The position numbers and the translations under genes are program-made. This document shows, one piece after another, positions 58,935-64,000 of a stretch of DNA of 64,000 nucleotides (its first letter is position 1; the number at the start of each line of letters is the position of its first letter). Source of the stretch: Cloacibacterium sp046296655 (GTDB taxonomy: Bacteria > Bacteroidota > Bacteroidia > Flavobacteriales > Weeksellaceae); NCBI GenBank assembly GCA_046296655.1, contig JBKBLE010000010.1, positions 1 through 64,000 of the forward strand, given 5' to 3'. The notes under the pieces are model-generated. The model worked only from the letters and a program-made list of their open reading frames with translations, searched no databases and was not told where the DNA came from.

Positions 58935-59032
58935 AATGTTTTTTATAATGAGTTTTCAATTAAATGTTTTCAGAAAATTTGTTATAGATTTTATTGATAA
59001 TCAGTATCTTTACATAGAAAAAGATTTTTTAT

Positions 59033-59040
59033 TATCTTTG
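59033..59040 (+). promoter_or_regulatory. -7 promoter element of the mevalonate kinase gene
   Basis: TATCTTTG, exact TAnnTTTG, 24 bases upstream of the ATG. Confidence 0.6.
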
Positions 59041-59064
59041 CATTACCAAACATAGAATAGATTA

Positions 59065-59991
59065 ATGACGAACCCGTTATTTTACGCTAAAATATTGCTT
59101 TTCGGAGAGTACGGAATCATAGAAGATTCTCAAGGATTAACCTTACCGTATAGTTTCTACAAAGGCACGCTTAAATTTTCTGAAAATCAATCTGATTTCG
59201 AGAAAAAATCAAACGAATCTCTATCTAAATACGCTCAATATTTATCTGAATTAAATCTTCCTGAAGCTTTTAAAATTAATGTAGAAGCCTTCAAAAAAGA
59301 TATCGAAAAAGGATTATTTTTTGATTCTAATATTCCGCAAGGTTATGGAGTAGGAAGTTCTGGAGCTTTGGTGGCAGCTATTTTCGAAAAATATTCTTTC
59401 ATTAAATACAATCCGGAAGAGATTTCTAAAAATCAGTTAAAAGATTTGAAAAAAGTTTTCGGAGAATTAGAGTCTTATTTTCATGGTAAATCTTCGGGAA
59501 TTGACCCATTGATTTGCTATATGAACCTTCCTATTCTCATTGAAAACAAAGAAAGCGTAGACAAAGTTTCTATTCCAAAAGAAGAAGCTGGAAAAGGTGC
59601 AATTTTCTTAATAGATTCTGGTTCTGTAGGAGAAACTGGACCGATGGTTCAAATTTTCTTCGAAAAATTGAAAAATGAAGGTTTCAGAAAAACGTTGAAA
59701 GAAGAATTTATTAAGTATAATAATGCTTGTATTGATACTTTCTTGAACAAAGAGATGACGCCGTTTTTCAAACACTTGAAAGACCTTTCTAAATGGGCTT
59801 ATGTTCATTTTAAACCGATGATTCCTACCAATCTTTACAATGCTTGGAAAAAAGGTCTTGATACCAATGCTTATTACTTAAAACTCTGCGGTAGTGGAGG
59901 CGGCGGTTATATTCTTGGTTTTGCCAAAGACTACGAAAAAGCAGACAAAATGCTAGAAGGCTTCAACAAAGAAGTGATTTATAGATTTTAA
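59065..59991 (+). CDS. mvk: mevalonate kinase (GHMP family)
   Basis: A 308-residue GHMP kinase. Seen: the N-terminal strand FYAKILLFGEYGII, the ATP loop PQGYGVGSSGALVAAIF, the catalytic-site block FHGKSSGIDPLICYMN, and the C-terminal LKLCGSGGGGYILGF. It fits mevalonate kinase of the mevalonate route for isoprenoids, which flavobacteria use instead of MEP. The next gene, a UbiA-type prenyltransferase, uses the pathway's products. Assignment to mevalonate rather than a related phosphomevalonate kinase is by resemblance to annotated relatives. Confidence 0.85.
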   Translation: MTNPLFYAKILLFGEYGIIEDSQGLTLPYSFYKGTLKFSENQSDFEKKSNESLSKYAQYLSELNLPEAFKINVEAFKKDIEKGLFFDSNIPQGYGVGSSGALVAAIFEKYSFIKYNPEEISKNQLKDLKKVFGELESYFHGKSSGIDPLICYMNLPILIENKESVDKVSIPKEEAGKGAIFLIDSGSVGETGPMVQIFFEKLKNEGFRKTLKEEFIKYNNACIDTFLNKEMTPFFKHLKDLSKWAYVHFKPMIPTNLYNAWKKGLDTNAYYLKLCGSGGGGYILGFAKDYEKADKMLEGFNKEVIYRF

Positions 59992-60005
59992 GATTTTTAT
60001 AAAGA

Positions 60006-60061
60006 AGTCTGAAATTTTCAAATTTTTTCTCTGAAATCTGACATCTAAAATCTCAAATCTA
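60006..60061 (+). repeat. heptamer array just before the UbiA gene
   Basis: Eight in-phase units: AGTCTGA, AATTTTC, AAATTTT, TTCTCTG, AAATCTG, ACATCTA, AAATCTC, AAATCTA, the last ending immediately before the ATG at 60062. Confidence 0.75.
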
Positions 60062-60955
60062 ATGAGTAACAATCCCATTCTTCATCGTTTATCTCAATTG
60101 GTGAGTTTGCTTTTAGGAGCGAGGATTTTTGTATTGGCATTGTTTACATTTACGTTGTATGTTTCTACTTTTTTTCTTTTTAACCAAGAAGAAAGTCTCA
60201 GAAAATTTGTTTTCGATTATAAAGTTCACGGAATTATTCTCTGTGCGATGCTGAGTATTGCAGCAGGCGGAATTATCAACCGCTTTTATGACAAAGAAAA
60301 AGACGAAGTAGAAAAGCCTTTTAGAAGCAGATTACAAAGTTTCTTGAAAGAAAAATATTTTCTGTACAGTTATGTTATTCTCAATATTTTTTCATTGGGA
60401 ATTTCCGCGGTTCTTTCATGGAGAATTCTTGTTTTTTTCTTGATTTATCAATTTATCATTTGGTTTTACAGTCATAAACTGAGCAAAATGCTCATTATTA
60501 ATAATCTTACTTTTGTGAGTTTAACATTGTATCCTTTTTTTGGATTATTGGTTTATTACAAGCATTTCTCGTACAAATTATTTTTAATGGCAGCGTTTTT
60601 ATTTTTAATTATGTTAACCATTGATTTGATTAAAGATGTCTTGACGAGTAATGTAGATAGAGTTTTTGGCTATAATACGATTGCCAATGTTTTTGGAAAA
60701 AAAGTAAGTTATATTGTCATCGGATTTGTGATTTTTGCGAATGTTTTGGTTTCTATTTTATTGCTTTTCTTCATCCCGAAAACCAATTATATGTTAGGTT
60801 ACTTTTCATTAAGTATTCTTTTTTTCGTAATGATGAGTTTTCCTATTCTTACCTTTCAAAAATCTAAATTATTTTGGGTAATCAATTTCTTTAGAATTTG
60901 GGTTTTTATTGGCGTAATTTTTATGCTTTTGAATGGCATTTTTGAGAGATTTTAA
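60062..60955 (+). CDS. UbiA-family prenyltransferase (geranylgeranylglycerol-phosphate geranylgeranyltransferase-like)
   Basis: A 297-residue integral membrane prenyltransferase with about eight helices. Both Asp-rich motifs are present: NRFYDKEKDEVEKP (NxxxDxxxD) and DLIKDVLTSNVDRVFG (DxxxDxxxD). In Bacteroidetes this gene next to mevalonate kinase is usually called GGGP geranylgeranyltransferase, an archaeal-style ether-lipid step; other UbiA acceptors such as quinone precursors are possible. The gap to the kinase gene is a heptamer array of about 56 bases. Confidence 0.85.
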   Translation: MSNNPILHRLSQLVSLLLGARIFVLALFTFTLYVSTFFLFNQEESLRKFVFDYKVHGIILCAMLSIAAGGIINRFYDKEKDEVEKPFRSRLQSFLKEKYFLYSYVILNIFSLGISAVLSWRILVFFLIYQFIIWFYSHKLSKMLIINNLTFVSLTLYPFFGLLVYYKHFSYKLFLMAAFLFLIMLTIDLIKDVLTSNVDRVFGYNTIANVFGKKVSYIVIGFVIFANVLVSILLLFFIPKTNYMLGYFSLSILFFVMMSFPILTFQKSKLFWVINFFRIWVFIGVIFMLLNGIFERF

Positions 60956-61009
60956 AGCGTTAAAATTCATCAAGACACTTCCAACAATCATCATCCAACA
61001 AAAATTCAC

Positions 61010-61017
61010 TATCTTTG
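61010..61017 (+). promoter_or_regulatory. -7 promoter element of the pseudouridine synthase gene
   Basis: TATCTTTG, exact TAnnTTTG, 16 bases upstream of the ATG. Confidence 0.6.
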
Positions 61018-61033
61018 CAAAAATTTATTATTT

Positions 61034-62026
61034 ATGAGCAGAGAAAGAAATTCAGGAAAAAGTAACAATAGAAATTCTGAGAGGAGACCTTCCTCACCTA
61101 AAAGCTCAAAACCTTCATTTGATAAACCAAAGAGAACCAGAGGAACTGACACCCCGAAAAGAGGTGGCGAGAAAACTTTTGATTCTAGAGAGAAATATGT
61201 AAAAGGTGATTTGAAATTAAGCAAAAAGCCTTTCAAAAAATTCGAAAAAGACGAAGACAAAGCAAAATCTTTCGTTCAAAAAAGACGTCTAGAAAAATTA
61301 GCAAAGTCTGAGAACAAAGAAACCATTCGTTTAAATAAATACATTGCCAATTCTGGAATTTGTAGCAGAAGAGAAGCAGATGAATTAATTGCTCAAGGTT
61401 TGGTAGAAGTAAATGGTAAAGTAATCACAGAATTAGGTTACCAAGTAAAGAAAACAGATAGAGTAGTTTTTGACGGACAAAGAATTACACCAGAAAAACC
61501 AGTGTATGTTTTGCTAAATAAACCAAAAGGTTATATTTCTACAACCAAGGACGAAAAAATGCGCAAAACCGTAATGGATTTAGTAGCAAATGCGTCGCCT
61601 TATCGTTTATTTCCTGTTGGTAGACTAGACAGAAGTACTACTGGAGTTATTTTATTGACGAATGATGGACACATGACTAAAAAATTGACGCATCCATCAT
61701 TTAACATAAAAAAAATCTATCACGTAACGCTTGATAGAAAAATTTCTAAAGAAGATATGCAAGCTATTGCAGACGGAATTAGACTAGAAGAAGGTATAGC
61801 AGAAGTAGATGCGATTTCCTACATCGATGGAAAACCTAAAAATGAGGTGGGAATAGAAATTCACATTGGTTGGAATAGAGTAGTGCGTAGAATTTTCCAG
61901 AAAATGGGCTACGAAGTAAAAGCGCTAGATAGAGTAATGTTTGCAGGGCTTACCAAGAAAAATGTAAAACGAGGCTACTGGCGAATTCTTACAGATTTAG
62001 AAGTTAACAATCTGAAAATGTTGTAA
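61034..62026 (+). CDS. rluB: rRNA pseudouridine synthase, RsuA/RluB-family
   Basis: A 330-residue enzyme. A disordered N-terminal extension (about 1-90, rich in S, K, R, G, P) precedes an S4 RNA-binding domain (RLNKYIANSGICSRREADELI) and the catalytic domain with GRLDRSTTGVILLTNDG (catalytic Asp) and RIFQKMGYEVKALDRV. It isomerises one uridine in 23S or 16S rRNA; RluB (23S U2605) is the best guess. The low-complexity extension is typical of this group. Confidence 0.88.
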   Translation: MSRERNSGKSNNRNSERRPSSPKSSKPSFDKPKRTRGTDTPKRGGEKTFDSREKYVKGDLKLSKKPFKKFEKDEDKAKSFVQKRRLEKLAKSENKETIRLNKYIANSGICSRREADELIAQGLVEVNGKVITELGYQVKKTDRVVFDGQRITPEKPVYVLLNKPKGYISTTKDEKMRKTVMDLVANASPYRLFPVGRLDRSTTGVILLTNDGHMTKKLTHPSFNIKKIYHVTLDRKISKEDMQAIADGIRLEEGIAEVDAISYIDGKPKNEVGIEIHIGWNRVVRRIFQKMGYEVKALDRVMFAGLTKKNVKRGYWRILTDLEVNNLKML

Positions 62027-62043
62027 GAAAGTAAAGAAATTAT

Positions 62044-62069
62044 AGAGCGTTTTATAACGCTCTTTTTTA
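62044..62069 (+). terminator. terminator after the pseudouridine synthase gene
   Basis: 8-bp stem AGAGCGTT/AACGCTCT with a 4-base loop and T-run. Confidence 0.88.
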
Positions 62070-62089
62070 TTGTTTTGCGTTAAAAAAAA

Positions 62090-62548
62090 GTGAGAAAATC
62101 TTTACACAATCTTTCAGACGTAAACGAAATTATCAATAGAATACATCTTCTACATGAGAATTCTCCTAGAAAATGGGGAAGCATGAATGTCTCACAAATG
62201 ATGGTGCATTGTGCTAAAATTCTAGAAGTTCCCAATAAAAATTTGCAACTGAGACATCCTCATTTTCTAATTCGGCTTATTGGTGTAGTAACCAAGTACG
62301 AGCTCAGAATTTTCAATAACGGAATACCGCATAATATGCCCACTTTCGATGAAGTTGTTGTGAAAGAATCCTGTGATTTTCTAGAAAGTAAAAAATATTT
62401 ATTGGCAACTTTAGATGAATATGTTTGGAATGCATCACAAAATAATTTACCCAAAACTCACCAATTATTCGGGAAAATGACGAAATTTGACTGGGGGTTT
62501 TTAGAGTATAAACATCTTCATCATCATTTAAAACAATTTAATGTATGA
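62090..62548 (+). CDS. DUF1569-family DinB-like protein
   Basis: A 152-residue four-helix-bundle protein, start GTG at 62090 (no ATG nearby in frame). Potential metal-binding His residues occur in MVHCAKILE and HLHHHLKQF at the C-terminus. The DinB/DUF1569 superfamily includes thiol-dependent metalloenzymes and bacillithiol transferases. The next gene, translationally coupled by ATGA, is the bacillithiol-linked YtxJ, which supports a thiol-related role as an inference. Confidence 0.85.
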   Translation: MRKSLHNLSDVNEIINRIHLLHENSPRKWGSMNVSQMMVHCAKILEVPNKNLQLRHPHFLIRLIGVVTKYELRIFNNGIPHNMPTFDEVVVKESCDFLESKKYLLATLDEYVWNASQNNLPKTHQLFGKMTKFDWGFLEYKHLHHHLKQFNV

Positions 62549-62931
62549 GTATTTTTAACAATATATTTGGCGGAAATTCTAATGGTTCTTCTTTGAAAGA
62601 GTTTTGGAATAAAATCGAGTCCTCAGAAGATTTAGAAGCCGCAATCGAAGCATCAAAACTAGGAAAAGTAGTGATTTTCAAACATTCTACCAGATGCATT
62701 ATTAGCAAAACAGTTCTTAGAAATTTTGAAAAACAAATAGAATCAGAATCTGTTGACTTGCCAAAATTTTATTATTTAGATTTATTAAACCATCGCGATA
62801 TTTCTAATGAAATTGCCCAAAAATTTTCTGTGGTTCATCAGAGTCCACAAATTGTAGTCATAGAAAACGGTCAAGTTATTCATCATGCTTCACATGATAA
62901 TATTGATTTAAGTCTTATCTTAGCATTATAA
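62545..62931 (+). CDS. ytxJ: bacillithiol-system redox-active protein YtxJ
   Basis: A 128-residue thioredoxin-fold protein. The FKHSTRCIISKTVL segment carries the single redox Cys in the YtxJ signature, with SPQIVVIENGQVIHHASH the conserved cis-Pro strand and end. YtxJ is thought to act as a bacilliredoxin-like protein that removes bacillithiol from proteins, and bacillithiol is known in Bacteroidetes. It overlaps the DUF1569 gene by 4 bases. Confidence 0.92.
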   Translation: MSIFNNIFGGNSNGSSLKEFWNKIESSEDLEAAIEASKLGKVVIFKHSTRCIISKTVLRNFEKQIESESVDLPKFYYLDLLNHRDISNEIAQKFSVVHQSPQIVVIENGQVIHHASHDNIDLSLILAL

Positions 62932-62942
62932 AATCAAAACAA

Positions 62943-63521
62943 TTGGAAAATTTTCAATTTCAAATTTCTAGATTACTTGATGCTCCTATAGAAATTGTGC
63001 AATTTTGTAGTGAGAAAATCAAAGTAAAAAATGTGCAAAAAGGCGAGTTTTTCTTACAACCTGGCGAAGTATGTAATGATACATTTTTTGTGAATAAAGG
63101 CTTACTAAGAATGTACAGTATTGACAAAAACGGAAAAGAACATATCTTGCATTTTGCTCCCGAAAACTGGATTTTAGTAGACCGAAGTAGTCTTTATCTT
63201 AATCAACCTTCAGATTATTACATAGATGCGGTAGAACCTTCAGAAGTTTTGGTGCTTTCGCCAGAATATTTTGATTTTTTAGCGGAAAATCAACCTTCAG
63301 TTATTGCAAAACAGAATGTTTTATTGCACAAACATATAAGCAGTCTACAAAAAAGAATTACGCAATTATTAGGTGCAACAGCCGAAGAAAGATATGTAGA
63401 TTTTTTGAAGACTTATCCTAATATTTTTGAAAGAGTTCCACAATGGATGGTGGCGTCTTATCTAGGAATTACTCCAGAAAGTTTGAGCCGTGTGAGAAAA
63501 GAATTGGTAAAAAGAAGATAG
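62943..63521 (+). CDS. Crp/Fnr-family transcriptional regulator
   Basis: A 192-residue regulator with TTG start at 62943. Cyclic-nucleotide-binding-type beta-barrel (about 20-120; KGEFFLQPGEVCNDTFFVNKGLLRMY) precedes a long helix and a winged helix with WMVASYLGITPESLSRVRKEL. No Cys cluster of Fnr is present, so it is not an oxygen sensor of that type; the effector is unknown. It is 11 bases after ytxJ, so part of the same operon, and precedes a cyclic-nucleotide phosphodiesterase gene. Confidence 0.9.
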   Translation: MENFQFQISRLLDAPIEIVQFCSEKIKVKNVQKGEFFLQPGEVCNDTFFVNKGLLRMYSIDKNGKEHILHFAPENWILVDRSSLYLNQPSDYYIDAVEPSEVLVLSPEYFDFLAENQPSVIAKQNVLLHKHISSLQKRITQLLGATAEERYVDFLKTYPNIFERVPQWMVASYLGITPESLSRVRKELVKRR

Positions 63522-63569
63522 CAAAAAATATAAAGACTTTCATTTTTAGTAAGGAGCAAAAATATTATA

Positions 63570-64000
63570 ATGAAAAAAATAGCAATATATTTATCCCTCT
63601 TCATTTCATTTTTATTGAAATCACAATCCTTTGATGTAGTTCCGCTTGGCATTTATGGTGGCGAAAAAGAAGACAATTTATCATCTTATTTGGTGTCTGT
63701 GTCGGGTAAGAATCAATTCTTATGTTTAGATGCCGGAACCATCAATTCTGGAATTAACAAAGCCATAGAAAATAAAACTTTTAATACAGATGAAGCCACG
63801 GTTTTGAAAGATTATATCAAAGCTTATTTTGTTTCTCACGGTCATCTAGATCACGTTTCGGGCTTAATTATCAATTCTCCAGCAGATAGTAAAAAGAATA
63901 TTTATGTAATTCCTTTTGTTAAAAATATTTTGTTGAATCAATATTTTACCAACGAAGTTTGGGCTAATTTCAGTGATGAAGGAGCTGGTGCAATTGGGAA
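63570..64000 (+). CDS. secreted class II 3',5'-cyclic-nucleotide phosphodiesterase, N-terminal part (cut by window edge)
   Basis: Open from the ATG at 63570 to the window end (143 codons visible). A signal peptide (KKIAIYLSLFISFLLKSQS) leads a metallo-beta-lactamase fold with SSYLVSV, FLCLDAGTINSGI and the metal motif SHGHLDHVSGLIINSP (HxHxDH). LDAGT..SG and SHxHxDHxxGLxxN are typical of class II PDEs (yeast PDE1, CpdP), which cleave cAMP, here outside the cytoplasm. A purine-rich AAGGAG (63551-63556) precedes the ATG, but 13 bases lie between, long for a Shine-Dalgarno. Confidence 0.85.
   Translation, partial: MKKIAIYLSLFISFLLKSQSFDVVPLGIYGGEKEDNLSSYLVSVSGKNQFLCLDAGTINSGINKAIENKTFNTDEATVLKDYIKAYFVSHGHLDHVSGLIINSPADSKKNIYVIPFVKNILLNQYFTNEVWANFSDEGAGAIG

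Noticed and set aside
63551..63556. AAGGAG as a Shine-Dalgarno site for the phosphodiesterase gene
   Set aside because: The spacing to the ATG (13 bases) is too long, and other genes here lack such sites.
1..64000. Search for tRNA, rRNA, insertion sequences, prophage, toxin-antitoxin or defence islands
   Set aside because: No cloverleaf, rRNA, transposase, integrase or recognised defence gene was found by reading the sequence; small structured RNAs could still be missed by eye.

Overview
The window is AT-rich, densely coding DNA from a member of the Bacteroidetes, most likely a Flavobacteriia/Weeksellaceae-type genus (Chryseobacterium/Cloacibacterium-like). The evidence is mixed. Many genes are preceded by the Bacteroidetes promoter -7 element TAnnTTTG, and Shine-Dalgarno sequences are almost absent. 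The gene content is typical of the group: fused secDF, outer-membrane beta-barrel TonB receptors, pdhA directly followed by pdhC, mevalonate kinase beside a UbiA-type prenyltransferase, the bacillithiol-associated protein YtxJ, DUF6428 in an arsenic operon, and K+-dependent membrane pyrophosphatase. I saw no rRNA, tRNA, CRISPR array, insertion sequence or prophage. This is core chromosome with small accessory pieces.

Layout. 1-6.0 kb: 3' end of galE, a nucleotidyltransferase, a large TonB receptor, and minus-strand mltG, dapF and pnuC. 6.2-17.5 kb: amino acid permease, Asp-box protein, hemN, secDF, an MFS exporter, tatA, a PAP2 phosphatase, rlmH and yihY. 17.5-20.3 kb: a BtuB-like receptor under a cobalamin riboswitch, then cytidine deaminase. 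20.4-25.5 kb: an old-yellow-enzyme reductase, nhaA and a bifunctional RSH (p)ppGpp enzyme. 25.7-32.1 kb: PBP4-type carboxypeptidase, a histidine kinase, an M1 peptidase, an NtrC-type regulator without a DNA-binding domain, and a YggS PLP protein. 32.1-39.9 kb: metal and metalloid defence, with the arsR-DUF6428-arsC-acr3 operon, a sirtuin, a copper P-type ATPase and an HMA-AraC regulator. 40.2-46.5 kb: an RRM RNA-binding protein, a DUF4153 membrane protein, a BlaI-like repressor, a PAP2-like protein, and pdhA-pdhC. 46.8-56.7 kb: lolD-like ATPase, radC, soluble and membrane pyrophosphatases side by side, dnaX split by a -1 frame change, a DUF389 protein and a half-length ClC protein. 56.7-64 kb: DAHP synthase/chorismate mutase, rsgA, mevalonate kinase, UbiA prenyltransferase, an rRNA pseudouridine synthase, a DUF1569 protein, ytxJ, a Crp-family regulator and the start of a class II cyclic-nucleotide phosphodiesterase.

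The most unusual feature is a dispersed family of degenerate 7-bp tandem repeats. At least ten arrays occur. Some sit between genes or just before start codons. Others lie in frame inside hemN, pdhC and copA, or form the C-termini of a PAP2 phosphatase and RlmH. The hemN and pdhC arrays share the same two modules in the same order (four GCAATCA units, then GCAGAAA-like units), and a degenerate copy lies between dapF and mltG. Wherever the flanking genes run in one direction, the purine-rich strand is the coding strand.

Other points of interest are: dnaX, where the zero frame gives a gamma-length protein and a perfect -1 continuation after a run of ten A gives tau; a palindromic promoter whose mirrored -7 elements would serve both rlmH and yihY; several promoters placed so close to the ATG that the mRNAs should be almost leaderless; a ClC protein missing its second half; and several families of short palindromes between genes.
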